A DNA stretch of 64,000 bases from Acidobacteria bacterium RIFCSPLOWO2_12_FULL_66_21. GTDB taxonomy: Bacteria; Acidobacteriota; Vicinamibacteria; Vicinamibacterales; 2-12-FULL-66-21. The position numbers and the translations under genes are program-made. The DNA lies in NCBI GenBank assembly GCA_001767455.1, contig MELC01000030.1, positions 232,221 through 296,220 on the forward strand, in the 5' to 3' direction. Shown here piece after piece: positions 43,426 to 51,601 of the stretch. The notes beneath the pieces are model-generated. The model was not told the DNA's origin, did not search any database, and was given only the letters and a program-made list of their open reading frames with translations. Positions within the stretch are counted from its first letter, which is position 1, and every line of letters starts with the position of its first letter.

Positions 43426-44289
43426 ATGGCGACGCTGCTCGACACCCTCCGGCAATCGGAACAGCCGGTCATCACGGCGGAATTGCGGCCGCCGCGGGCG
43501 GAACTCGAGACGGCCGCCAGCATGGACGCCTGGATCGACACGTATCACGCCGTGCGGAGCCTGACGCGCCGCGGCCGGTTCGTCTTCCTGACCGACAGCG
43601 CCGTCGGCTCGAAGGAGGAGGACAACCTCCGGCACCTGGTGATCAACCTCGGCACCGACGTCCCCCGGTCGTCGGTCGTGCCGTTTCTGACCTGCAAGCA
43701 CACGCTGGAGTACTGCCTGGCGTACGCGGATCGCGCGCACCAGCACGGCTTCGACGCGCTCGTCGTGCTGGGTGGCGACAAGAGCCTCGGCGCGCCGCGG
43801 TGCGTGGAGCATGCCTGGCGGCTGCGCGAGCAGATCCGCCGGCGCGTGCCGGACCTGGCGCTGGGCGGCTGGGCGAACCCGCATGCCGACACCGCGTCCC
43901 AGGTGGATCACCTCCTTGCCGAGCGGGTGACTGCGGAGTTCTATCTGACGCAGATCGTGTCGCATCACAGCGGCGAACGCGTCGAGCGATTCCTGGAGGA
44001 GGCGGCGCGGCGCGATCTCTCGCTGCCCGGTCTTTTTGGCGTGTTCTTCTATCGCTCCGCGAATCCGAAGACACTCGCCGCGCTGCAATCGTTCCTTCCC
44101 GTGCCCACCGAAGGCCTCACACGCGAGTTCGCCGAAGGGGCGACGGCGGAAGAGATCTGCGCGCGTTCGATTCGACGCTTGACGGAAGCCGGCGTCAGGA
44201 ACTTCTATATCAGCAACCTGCCCGTCAGTCGCGCGGCAGCCACCCTGCAGCGGATCCTCGACCGGGCCTCGCTCTCGACGCCGGCGTGA
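43426..44289 (+). CDS. Methylenetetrahydrofolate reductase-like protein
   Basis: 287 residues. A TIM-barrel sequence with MTHFR-type features: ITAELRPPRA at the start, LTCKHTLEYCLAYADRAHQH, GFDALVVLGGDKSLG, then GGWANPH, FYLTQIVSHHS and a C-terminal FYISNLPVSRAA. It is shorter than a full MTHFR core and lacks a strong flavin motif, so it may be a paralogue. ATG 43426 is preferred over 43423 because of -10 spacing. The stop overlaps the next gene (GTGA). Confidence 0.6.
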   Translation: MATLLDTLRQSEQPVITAELRPPRAELETAASMDAWIDTYHAVRSLTRRGRFVFLTDSAVGSKEEDNLRHLVINLGTDVPRSSVVPFLTCKHTLEYCLAYADRAHQHGFDALVVLGGDKSLGAPRCVEHAWRLREQIRRRVPDLALGGWANPHADTASQVDHLLAERVTAEFYLTQIVSHHSGERVERFLEEAARRDLSLPGLFGVFFYRSANPKTLAALQSFLPVPTEGLTREFAEGATAEEICARSIRRLTEAGVRNFYISNLPVSRAAATLQRILDRASLSTPA

Positions 44290-45119
44290 CAGGGACCACT
44301 CTCGTCCTGCTGCTCCTCGCGCAGGCCGGAACGGGCTGGTCGGGTGGGATCTTCGTCGAGCCGAGGAGCGAATCGCTCGTCTATCGGTTCGAGAATCCCT
44401 CACGCTACGACACGAGTGAGCTCGTGCCCCACTCGTTCCAACAGACGTACGACACCGACAACCTGTGGCTCGGCGCGCGTGCCGGACATCCGTTCTTCAA
44501 GAGGCGCGGCCGCTTCGAGGCCGCGATGAGTCCTGCCGCGACACGCCGCGCGGATGACTTCGACACATTCCATCAGCCGGACGGCAACGTCATCGTAACC
44601 GGCACGACCGGCAATGCGACGCTGCGAGGGTGGCGGATATCCGACCAGGTGTTCCTCGGAAGCCGCAAGGGCGTCGCATTCGGCCTCGGCTACGCGCATC
44701 GGCACGACCATGCGCGATTTCACGACGGCGACGGGATCACGACGACGGCGATGCCCGCGTCGGTGGTCCACCGGCTCGTGACGACGCGCGAGGACACGAC
44801 GTCGCAGTTACACGTCGTCAGCTGGATCGCGGAGACGTCGCGCGACGTCGGGCGCCGGGGATCGTTCGCGGTGCGTGCGGACATCGCGCCGCTCGCTCGC
44901 GCCAGGTTGACTGTGGTCCTGCCGGACAAGTATCCCGGCCAGCGGCTTGTCTTCGATGCGCGCATCGCCGCGGCGTCGTTTGGCGTGCGCTACGCGTGGA
45001 TGGCGGGGAAATGGTCCGTTGGAGCCGGCGCGAAAGCCGGAAGGACGTTCGGTTGGCAGCGAAGCGCTCGCATGACGCTTCGCAGCCTCTCAGTCTCGCT
45101 CGATCTGCAGCGCCATTGA
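44286..45119 (+). CDS. Hypothetical exported or outer-membrane protein
   Basis: 277 residues from GTG 44286, overlapping the MTHFR-like stop. N-terminal hydrophobic segment TGTTLVLLLLAQAGTGWSGG acts as a signal peptide. The rest is beta-rich with alternating hydrophobic strands (VFLGSRKGVAFGLGYAHRH, ASFGVRYAWMAGKWSVGAGA) and ends in a short strand, suggesting a small barrel. No family recognised. It ends just before convergent repeats. Confidence 0.6.
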   Translation: MTGTTLVLLLLAQAGTGWSGGIFVEPRSESLVYRFENPSRYDTSELVPHSFQQTYDTDNLWLGARAGHPFFKRRGRFEAAMSPAATRRADDFDTFHQPDGNVIVTGTTGNATLRGWRISDQVFLGSRKGVAFGLGYAHRHDHARFHDGDGITTTAMPASVVHRLVTTREDTTSQLHVVSWIAETSRDVGRRGSFAVRADIAPLARARLTVVLPDKYPGQRLVFDARIAAASFGVRYAWMAGKWSVGAGAKAGRTFGWQRSARMTLRSLSVSLDLQRH

Positions 45120-45121
45120 GC

Positions 45122-45160
45122 GTCTGTTCTGTTTGGAATCCTGTTCTGTTTGGAATCCTG
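45122..45160. repeat. Two direct 17-base repeats
   Basis: CTGTTCTGTTTGGAATC occurs twice in succession directly after the stop of the 44286 gene. Confidence 0.8.
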
Positions 45161-45163
45161 TTG

Positions 45164-45182
45164 CGCAGCCCTTTAGGGCTGC
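45164..45182. repeat. REP-like palindrome between convergent genes
   Basis: Stem GCAGCCC/GGGCTGC with TTTA loop, preceded by GTTGC instead of GTAGC. It may also end transcription of both convergent genes. The remaining bases to 45205 carry a degenerate GGGCTGCCTGA repeat. Confidence 0.7.
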
Positions 45183-45205
45183 CTGAGGGCTGCCTGAGTC
45201 TGCCT

Positions 45206-45853
45206 TTACTCGCCCGATCCTTTGAACTGATCCTCTTCGTCCGAGAACAGCACGTTGAAGCTCGTCAGCGACCCGTAGCAGCCGCTGATGTAGCCCTGCA
45301 GCTTCACCTTGACGTCTTCCGGCAGCTCCGCCGCGTTGACCTGCTGTTCCATCGTGCGCAGGCGGTTCCGCACCATCACGATCTTGTGGAAGAAGGTTTC
45401 GATCGGCCAGGACTTCTCCTGCAGGCCCGGCGTTCCCGGCCGCAGGATCAGGCTGCCGCCGCGCCACTTCTCCGCCGGCGCGGCCGGCGTGATCCCCGCT
45501 TCTTCCCGGATGACGCGGCGCAGCAGCAGTTCGAGGTCCGTCGTCGCGTTCTCAACGCTCATCGGGGGGCCTATCCTTTCGCGGTCGCTGACGATGGGAA
45601 ACGGCTCGCGCGCGGCCTTCGTGGTCCTGCGTTGCGGGGCCGGCGGCGCCGCGACACTCCCGCCCCACGTCGCAGCGCGCGGCTGTTCGACGACGCGCGG
45701 ACCACCGCGGTAGTTGTGTTCGCTGCGACAATAGCCGCACACCACGCGAATGGGAGTTCCGTCCGCATCAGCCGCGACCACCGTGTGCAGGCGGTCCGTC
45801 TTGCAGGCGCGGCAGAAGTCCTCGAGCGAGTCGCCCGCGTGATAGGTGCGCAC
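45206..45853 (-). CDS. Hypothetical protein with N-terminal zinc-ribbon
   Basis: 215 residues from GTG 45853. FCRACKTDRLH and VVCGYCRSEHNY supply two Cys pairs (CxxC, CxxC) near residues 14-45, a probable zinc ribbon. The linker is rich in Pro/Ala/Arg and the C-terminal 110 residues are helical (TTDLELLLRRVIREEAGITP, WPIETFFHKIVMVRNRLRTM). No function known. A -10 hexamer TAGGAT (45861-45866 on the minus strand) ends 7 nt upstream. Confidence 0.68.
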   Translation of the reverse strand: MRTYHAGDSLEDFCRACKTDRLHTVVAADADGTPIRVVCGYCRSEHNYRGGPRVVEQPRAATWGGSVAAPPAPQRRTTKAAREPFPIVSDRERIGPPMSVENATTDLELLLRRVIREEAGITPAAPAEKWRGGSLILRPGTPGLQEKSWPIETFFHKIVMVRNRLRTMEQQVNAAELPEDVKVKLQGYISGCYGSLTSFNVLFSDEEDQFKGSGE

Positions 45854-45860
45854 TATGTGG

Positions 45861-45866
45861 ATCCTA
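45861..45866 (-). promoter_or_regulatory. -10 hexamer TAGGAT of the 45853 gene
   Basis: On the minus strand TAGGAT ends 7 nt before GTG 45853. Confidence 0.45.
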
Positions 45867-45903
45867 CCGCTTGGCGCGCCGAAGCGCGAACGCGCGACGG
45901 CGG

Positions 45904-45931
45904 GCAGCTCGTGGCTCGTGGCTCGTGGCTC
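45904..45931. repeat. Heptamer array overlapping the aminotransferase promoter
   Basis: GCAGCTC followed by three GTGGCTC units. Its right end lies 10 bp from the -10 hexamer at 45942, so the array occupies the -35 region. Confidence 0.93.
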
Positions 45932-45941
45932 GCGCCTGACT

Positions 45942-45947
45942 TATACT
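45942..45947 (+). promoter_or_regulatory. -10 hexamer TATACT of the aminotransferase gene
   Basis: TATACT ends 9 nt before ATG 45957. The upstream -35 position is occupied by a heptamer array. Confidence 0.55.
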
Positions 45948-45956
45948 CTTCGGACC

Positions 45957-47156
45957 ATGGGCCACTACCTCGACTCGGTTCCCTTCTCCGGCATCATCCG
46001 CATCCGCGACATGATGTACAGCGTCAAGGATCCCTTCCGTCTCGATCAGGGAGACGTCAGCTTCGACGCGCCGGACACGGTCAAGCGCGCGATGCATCGC
46101 GCGATCGACGAGAACCGCAGTCACTACGTGCAGACGACCGGGATTCCGCGGCTGACCGAGCTGCTCGCCCGGAAGGTGCGGGACGTGAACCGGATTCCGA
46201 TCGAGAGCGCCGACGAGGTGCTGGTGACCAACGGCGGCATCCACGCGCTGTACATCACCTGCCAGGCGCTGCTCGAGCCGGGCGACGAGGTCATCATTCC
46301 GGATCCGGAGTGGCCGCCGAGTGCCGGCAACATCGCGTCAGCGCACGGCGTCCCCGTGCCGTGTCCGCTGCACGAGGACCTTGGGTGGCGGTTCGACATC
46401 GCGGAGCTTGCCTCGAAGATCACGCCGAAAACGCGCGCGATCTACATCAACTCGCCGCAGAACCCGACCGGCGGCGTGCTGACGCGCGCTGACCTCGAAG
46501 CCATCGCGGACCTCTGCCGCGAGCGCGATCTCTGGCTCGTCTCCGACGAGGCGTACGAGGATGTGCTGTACGACGGCGTCGAGCACGTCAGCCCCGCCTC
46601 GCTTCCGGGAATGTACGAGCGGACGATCGCGTTCTACACCTTCAGCAAGACGTATGCGATGACCGGTCTGCGCCTCGGCTATCTGGCGGTGCGCGATCCG
46701 AAACTGCGCGATCGCATGAAGAAGGTGCTGTTCTACACGGCGAGCAACATCGCGTCGGTCGTTCAGTACGGCGGCGTCGGCGCGCTCGAGGGCCCGCAGG
46801 ACGCGGTCGTGGAATACCGCACGGAGCTGCAGGCGCGGCGGGATCTGTTCTACGCGGGCATCCGCGACAAGGCGGCGGGCGTGCTGAGCGGCGCGCCGCC
46901 GAAGGGCGCGTTCTATGCGTTCCTGCGCATCGATCCGTCGTGGCGCGACATGCACCCGTCGTCGCACGAATCGATCTCGTGGGCGATGACGGAGGACCTC
47001 ATTTCACGCGGCCGCATCGGCTGCGTGCCTGGCGTCGACTTCGGCGCGAGCGGCGAGGGGTACATCCGGTTCTGCTTCGCGCGAGAGCGGCGCGAGCTGA
47101 CCGGCGCGCTGGCGTCGATGGGCGAGCTGTTCGCGGCAGAGTCCGCGCCGCGGTAA
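45957..47156 (+). CDS. PLP-dependent aminotransferase, class I/II (AspC-like fold)
   Basis: 399 residues from ATG 45957, set by the promoter and by MGHYLDSVPFSGIIRIRDMM. LVTNGGIHALYITCQALLEP, INSPQNPTGG (substrate-binding NPTGG), SDEAYED and the PLP lysine in TFSKTYAMTGLRLGY are diagnostic of subgroup I aminotransferases (fold type I). It transfers an amino group between an amino acid and 2-oxoglutarate. Specificity is not readable. No operon partner. Confidence 0.92.
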   Translation: MGHYLDSVPFSGIIRIRDMMYSVKDPFRLDQGDVSFDAPDTVKRAMHRAIDENRSHYVQTTGIPRLTELLARKVRDVNRIPIESADEVLVTNGGIHALYITCQALLEPGDEVIIPDPEWPPSAGNIASAHGVPVPCPLHEDLGWRFDIAELASKITPKTRAIYINSPQNPTGGVLTRADLEAIADLCRERDLWLVSDEAYEDVLYDGVEHVSPASLPGMYERTIAFYTFSKTYAMTGLRLGYLAVRDPKLRDRMKKVLFYTASNIASVVQYGGVGALEGPQDAVVEYRTELQARRDLFYAGIRDKAAGVLSGAPPKGAFYAFLRIDPSWRDMHPSSHESISWAMTEDLISRGRIGCVPGVDFGASGEGYIRFCFARERRELTGALASMGELFAAESAPR

Positions 47157-47217
47157 GCCTGCCTTGGGCGAAGAACAGCTTTCTCCAACGGCTCTTTCGA
47201 GTTTCTGAGTTTGTTCG

Positions 47218-47244
47218 GGTCAGGACGGTCCTGAGGACCTGACC
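47218..47244. repeat. Imperfect inverted repeat
   Basis: GGTCAGG-N13-CCTGACC, with an inner GTCCT/AGGAC pairing. It lies 62 bp after the aminotransferase stop and could be a terminator or a REP variant; there is no T-run. Confidence 0.55.
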
Positions 47245-47460
47245 TACTTACTCCAAGAACTCGGCCACGAATTCCCCCGCGTGCGTGATGTGCTCCCAGA
47301 AGACGCTGCCGATCCGCTCGTCCTGCAATTCGCGCATGAACATGACCGCCTCTTGATCACGTGTAACCAAGACGACTTCATTGAGCTCGCCGAGCGACAG
47401 TCGCATCGCCGCATCATCGTCATCGTCAGGCATCCCGAGCATGTGGTGGTCGATCGAGCT
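47242..47460 (+). pseudogene. PIN-like DUF5615 toxin-type remnant
   Basis: The frame reads TYLLQELGHEFPRVRDVLPE, later LVLQFAHEHDRLLITCNQDD then FIELAERQSHRRIIVIVRH, matching the core of DUF5615 PIN-like proteins (LxTxNxDDF...). The N-terminal strand with the first acidic residue (MxFLxDEN) is missing and there is no start codon near. I read this as a 5'-truncated relic. The frame continues as low-complexity sequence. Confidence 0.5.
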
Positions 47461-47596
47461 TCAGACGACGACGGCGGTGCCGGAGTGGGACGGGCAGCGG
47501 CTGCGGATGCCGCAGGAGGAGGACGTCGTCATCGGCGCCGACGGCAAGGTCCGCTGGGCGCTGAAGCGCCAGGACAAGCTGTTCCTGATCAAATGA
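47441..47596 (+). CDS. Short ORF of unknown origin (51 aa), possible gene tail
   Basis: Reads MWWSIELQTTTAVPEWDGQR then LRMPQEEDVVIGADGKVRWALKRQDKLFLIK. The composition is protein-like but there is no clear RBS, and it overlaps the DUF5615 relic in another frame. It could be the tail of a deleted gene. Confidence 0.3.
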   Translation: MWWSIELQTTTAVPEWDGQRLRMPQEEDVVIGADGKVRWALKRQDKLFLIK

Positions 47597-47626
47597 GAAA
47601 AGGGAATGCCGGCCGTCTCAATGCCG

Positions 47627-48436
47627 TTACCGCGGAGGACGCGGAGTGCGCGGAGATCCTTCCTTTTTGTTCTCGTCCTCCTCTTCGCTCTCAGTACTGC
47701 GGATGAATGCGGCACGGCGAGGCGGCGGCATCGGTGAGTGCGCGCCGCGGATCGAGCGCCAGATGATCTCGTTCAGCTCCAGCTCCGGCGCCATGTCCGC
47801 CTCTTCGAGGTTCATGCGCGCCGAGGCTTCGGCGCCCCAGGCGCCCGGCCGGTTCCGCTCGTCGAGCGGCACGCGCGCGGGGAGCGCCTTGAACGGCGTC
47901 AGCACCGCCCGCGGCTGGAACGCATTGTGCATCGGCGTCGCCGCGTCGTACTGCGTCATCGGCTCCATCCCGAGTATAAGCTCCATCGTCCGCAGCACGC
48001 CTGAGGTCGTGTAGAGCGTGCTGTCAACCGCCTGGCGTTTCGCGAACGGGCTGACGGCGAGCAGGATCGATCGGTGCGCGTCCACATGGTCCGGCCCGTT
48101 CTGCGCGAGTCCGAGCCAGGCATGCTCCAGCGGCACGACGCTCTTGATGTAGAAGTTGGCCGTGTCGAAGATCGTCAGTGTCGGCTTCAACCAGCCGTTA
48201 TTCGTGACGATCAGGTACCGCCCGTCGGGGGACCAGACCATGTTCAGCGGCAGGTCGCCGACCCAGGCGTGGCGCCCGGCCGGCGCGAGGCGCCACCCGT
48301 TCGGCAACTGCGTGATCGTGCCGAACACGCCTGGGCGGCGCGGCGACGGCGCGGCGCGCTGCGCGATGGTGACGAGCCCGGCGGTGGCAATCAGAAGAAT
48401 GATGGCAATGAAGAGGATCACGGGTGAACGGCGCAT
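47627..48436 (-). pseudogene. YncE-like/alkaline phosphatase-like protein with a large internal deletion
   Basis: The frame is intact for 269 residues from ATG 48436. Residues 1-110 are a signal anchor (SPVILFIAIILLIATAGLVT) plus the first blades of a YncE-type beta-propeller (DLPLNMVWSPDGRYLIVTNN, VPLEHAWLGLA). It then jumps into QNGPDHVDAHRSILLAVSPF, which is near the end of the phosphoesterase half in the full-length family. The remainder (LRTMELILGMEPMTQYDAATP, ASARMNLEEADMAPELELNE) is the family C-terminus. Full-length relatives, from memory, have roughly 750-900 residues, so most of the propeller and the catalytic core are gone. The junction is near 48103-48110. Nothing in the remaining residues supports catalysis. 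Confidence 0.75.
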
Positions 48437-48443
48437 GCCGCGA

Positions 48444-48449
48444 ATCTTA
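48444..48449 (-). promoter_or_regulatory. -10 hexamer TAAGAT of the truncated phosphoesterase gene
   Basis: On the minus strand TAAGAT ends 7 nt before ATG 48436, so the promoter is intact even though the gene is deleted. Confidence 0.45.
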
Positions 48450-48487
48450 CCGTTACGATACTGCCCGCACGGAAACCTGGAGGAAGA

Positions 48488-50110
48488 ATGTCCGCACAAG
48501 CTTTCTTGCGCATCGCGCTCCTGACGCTTGCAGCCGTTGCGTGGTCCTGGATGCCCGCCGCGACGGCGCCCGGCGGTTACGGCGACCTGGTGGCGTTGTT
48601 CCGCGACTGGCGCGAGTTCCAGATGGCGAGGCTCGTTGACGGTGTGCCGGACTACACGTCCGCGGCGATGGCGGCGCAGCAGAAGGCGCTGCCCGGGTTC
48701 CAGAAGCGCCTCGCGACCATCGACCCAAAGAGCTGGCCCGTCCCGCAGCAGGTGGACTGGCACATCGTCCGCGCGGAGATGAACGGCCTGGACTTCGATC
48801 AGCGCGTGCTCAGGCCGTGGGCGAACAACCCGAACTTCTACGTGACCGTGTTCCCGTCGCGCAGCGACCAGCCGGCGCGCGAGGGGCACTACGCGCGTGG
48901 CGGCGTGGAGATCTGGACCTACAAGTTCCCGCTGTCGGCGGCTGACGCGGACCGGATGGCTGCCGGTATCCGCGCCATTCCCGGGCTGCTCGAACAGGCG
49001 AAGAAGAACCTGGTCGGAAACGGCAGGGACCTCTGGATCTACGGCACGCGCAGCATCAGGCGACAGGGCGAGAACCTGGAGCGATTGGGTGCGCGCGTGG
49101 CGGACGCGCCCGGAACGTTGAAGGCGGACGTGCGGCGCGCGATAGAGGCGACCAACGCTTTTGCGGCCTGGCTCGAGGCGCAGGCGCCGTCGAAAAGAGG
49201 GACGTCAGGCGTCGGCGTGAACAATTACGACTGGTACTTGAAGCACGTGCAGCTCGTGCCGCACACGTGGCGCGAGCAGGTCGTCCTCATGGAACGCGAG
49301 CTCGGACGCGCGCTCACGTTCCTGGCGCTCGAGGAGAAGCGCAACGCCGCGTTGCCGGCGCAGGCGCCCATCGCGACCGCTGAAGAGCACACGCGCCGCT
49401 TCAGCGACGGCATCAGCGAGTACATGGCGTTCCTGAAAGACCGCGACATCCTGACGGTGAAGCCCTGGATGGACCCTGCGCTCCGCGCGCAGGTCGGCCG
49501 TTTCAGCGCCGGCCCGCGCGAGTTCTTCGCGGAGGTCGACTACCGCGATCCGGAGATCATGCGGACGCACGGCTATCACTGGTTCGACATCGCCCGGATG
49601 GCGAACGAGCCGCACGCCAGCCCCATCCGCCGCGGGCCGCTCCTCTACAACATCTTCATCACGCGCACCGAGGGGCACGCCACCGGCTGGGAGGAAATGA
49701 TGCTCCAGGCCGGCATGTTCGACGCCAGGCCCCGTTCGCGCGAGCTGATCTACATCCTGCTCGCGCAGCGCGCCGCGCGCGCGCTCGGGGACCTGCGCAT
49801 GCACGCCAACGAGTGGACGCTGGAACAGGCCGCGCAGTTCGCATCAGCCAACACGCCGCGCGGGTGGCTCCGCCTGGACGCGAACACCGTCTGGGGCGAG
49901 CAGCACCTGTACCTTCAGCAGCCGACCTACGGCACGAGCTACCTGATCGGGAAGATGCAGATCGAGCGCATCCTCGGCGAGCGGCGGAAGCAGCTCGGGG
50001 ATCAGTTCACGTTGCGCAAGTTCATGGACGAGTGCGACGGAGTCGGGCTGATTCCGGCGTCGTTGGTGGAATGGGAACTTACGGTGCTGCAGCCGAACAT
50101 CCTTCACTGA
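48488..50110 (+). CDS. DUF885-family secreted protein (probable peptidase-like)
   Basis: 540 residues, signal peptide FLRIALLTLAAVAWSWMPAA. Helical protein with the DUF885 C-terminal motif ITRTEGHATGWEEMMLQAGM and NEPHASPIRRGPLLYNIF. DUF885 proteins are often annotated as dipeptidyl carboxypeptidase-like; the canonical HEGYPGHH sequence is not visible here, so catalysis is uncertain. GGAGGAAGA precedes the ATG, a conventional leadered start. Convergent with the TetR gene. Confidence 0.8.
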   Translation: MSAQAFLRIALLTLAAVAWSWMPAATAPGGYGDLVALFRDWREFQMARLVDGVPDYTSAAMAAQQKALPGFQKRLATIDPKSWPVPQQVDWHIVRAEMNGLDFDQRVLRPWANNPNFYVTVFPSRSDQPAREGHYARGGVEIWTYKFPLSAADADRMAAGIRAIPGLLEQAKKNLVGNGRDLWIYGTRSIRRQGENLERLGARVADAPGTLKADVRRAIEATNAFAAWLEAQAPSKRGTSGVGVNNYDWYLKHVQLVPHTWREQVVLMERELGRALTFLALEEKRNAALPAQAPIATAEEHTRRFSDGISEYMAFLKDRDILTVKPWMDPALRAQVGRFSAGPREFFAEVDYRDPEIMRTHGYHWFDIARMANEPHASPIRRGPLLYNIFITRTEGHATGWEEMMLQAGMFDARPRSRELIYILLAQRAARALGDLRMHANEWTLEQAAQFASANTPRGWLRLDANTVWGEQHLYLQQPTYGTSYLIGKMQIERILGERRKQLGDQFTLRKFMDECDGVGLIPASLVEWELTVLQPNILH

Positions 50111-50159
50111 CGGCTGTCCCAAAAACCCACAGAAGCAGAAGGAGAGAACAGCGGGACAC

Positions 50160-50813
50160 TTACGGCCGCCGTTGGAGCATCCCGCGCTCCAGGATATCGA
50201 CTATCTCGGCGAGCGCGGGTTCTGTTTCCTGGCCGAAGTGGTTCGGCACGCCGAACAGCACCTCGACGGAGAAGTACTGCAGGAAGAAGCGCGTCGCGAC
50301 CATCATGGCCGTCCGCGGGCGGACGCCATCGCGCAGGTTCTGCAGCTTCAGCTCCGGTCCGTGCTTCGCCAGGAACGCGCCGAACCTGTCTGCCATCTCC
50401 GAGTAGAAGCGGCGGATGTGGCTGCCGTCGAACTCGACGACGTCGACGTAGATGAGCGCGACGTAGGGGCGGTACTTCGCGACGCTCTCGCGCGCCGCGC
50501 GCGCCAGCGCCGCCATGTCGTTCGGGAACGCGCCCGCGGCCAGCGCCTTGTTCAGCGGGTACTCGGGCGAGGCGACCTGCTCGAAGTACTCGTCCAGCAG
50601 CGCGCGGAAGATGCTCTCCTTGTCGGGAAACTGGTGGTAGACGTTGCCGGTCGAGACCTTCGCCGCCTCCGCGATGTCGCGCACCGTCGTACCGTGATAG
50701 CCGACCGTCGAAAAGAGCTTGAGCGCGGCGCGCAGGATGATCCCGCGGCTCCGCTCCGAGCGTTCTTCCTGTGTCAGGCGCTTGCGTGGGACGGCGCGTT
50801 CCGTTCCGATCAT
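50160..50813 (-). CDS. TetR-family regulator of the lipid-type cassette
   Basis: 217 residues from ATG 50813. The HTH region reads RGIILRAALKLFSTVGYHGT then TVRDIAEAAKVSTGNVYHQF, followed by PDKESIFRALLDEYFEQV. The C-terminal ligand domain is of the acyl-responsive kind by context only. It overlaps the stop of the hydrolase gene by one base, as last gene of the cassette, so it probably controls that cassette and itself. Confidence 0.88.
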   Translation of the reverse strand: MIGTERAVPRKRLTQEERSERSRGIILRAALKLFSTVGYHGTTVRDIAEAAKVSTGNVYHQFPDKESIFRALLDEYFEQVASPEYPLNKALAAGAFPNDMAALARAARESVAKYRPYVALIYVDVVEFDGSHIRRFYSEMADRFGAFLAKHGPELKLQNLRDGVRPRTAMMVATRFFLQYFSVEVLFGVPNHFGQETEPALAEIVDILERGMLQRRP

Positions 50814-51601
50814 CAGCTCACGCTCTCCTCGACGAAACCGCGCACGAGCGCGGCGACCTCTTCCGGGCGCTCGACGACCAGCCCGTGCGACCCTCCGGCG
50901 ACGATCTGAAAACGCGCGCCCTGGATCGCCGCGGCCAGCGCGCGTGAGTGCTCCACGGGGAACAGCAGATCGCGCTCGGCGCCCACGACGAGCGTCGGGC
51001 AGACGATCTGTCCGAGCAGCGGCCGCAGATCCACCCCTCGCGTGCTTTCGAGCAGCCCCGCAAACGAGGAGAACCACTCTCGAGGCAGGCGGCCCACGGC
51101 CTCACGGCGCTCGCGCAGCGCGTCGCCATGCCCCGCCTGCCATTCCGGCGAGAACGTGTACGGCACGATGAGATCGAAGACGAGCCCTTTGTCTCCTCCC
51201 GCGGCCGCCTTCGCCGACGCGTCGCGCAGCGATTCGAACAGCGGCTGCATCGAATCGTCCGCGCGCTCGGTCGTCGTCATCGCGACGAGCGACGTCACGC
51301 GTGCCGGGTACATGGCCGCGAGCGTCAGGCCCACGAGAGATCCGAAGGATGTCCCGGCCACGTGAACCGCGTCAAGCCGCAGGGCATCCAGCACCTGAAC
51401 GACTTCCTCTGCGTGCGTGGCCATCTCCTCGGGCGCAGGCCCCGGCGAGAGCAGCTGGCCGCGCAGGTCGCAGCGGATGACGAGATGGTCCACCGCGAGA
51501 TCGCGCGCAACCGGCTCCCACGCGGCCATGCTCATCATGATGCCGTTGAGGAGCAGCACCGGCGGGCCGGCCCCGTCCAGGCGGTACGCCAGCAGGGTCA
51601 C
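50813..51601 (-). CDS. Alpha/beta hydrolase of the cassette
   Basis: 262 residues from GTG 51601. LLNGIMMSMAAWE is the oxyanion region, AGTSFGSLVG the nucleophile elbow (Ser, GxSxG), LVVGAERDLLFPVEHS the acid Asp and GGSHGLVVERP the His. The catalytic residue is Ser, so it is not a haloalkane dehalogenase-type OleB. It overlaps the acyl-CoA ligase stop by four bases (GTGA) and the TetR start by one. Confidence 0.88.
   Translation of the reverse strand: MTLLAYRLDGAGPPVLLLNGIMMSMAAWEPVARDLAVDHLVIRCDLRGQLLSPGPAPEEMATHAEEVVQVLDALRLDAVHVAGTSFGSLVGLTLAAMYPARVTSLVAMTTTERADDSMQPLFESLRDASAKAAAGGDKGLVFDLIVPYTFSPEWQAGHGDALRERREAVGRLPREWFSSFAGLLESTRGVDLRPLLGQIVCPTLVVGAERDLLFPVEHSRALAAAIQGARFQIVAGGSHGLVVERPEEVAALVRGFVEESVS

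Noticed and set aside
48437-48889. Upstream extension of the phosphoesterase frame
   Set aside because: It is antisense to the DUF885 gene and full of Arg/His runs; the signal anchor begins at 48436.
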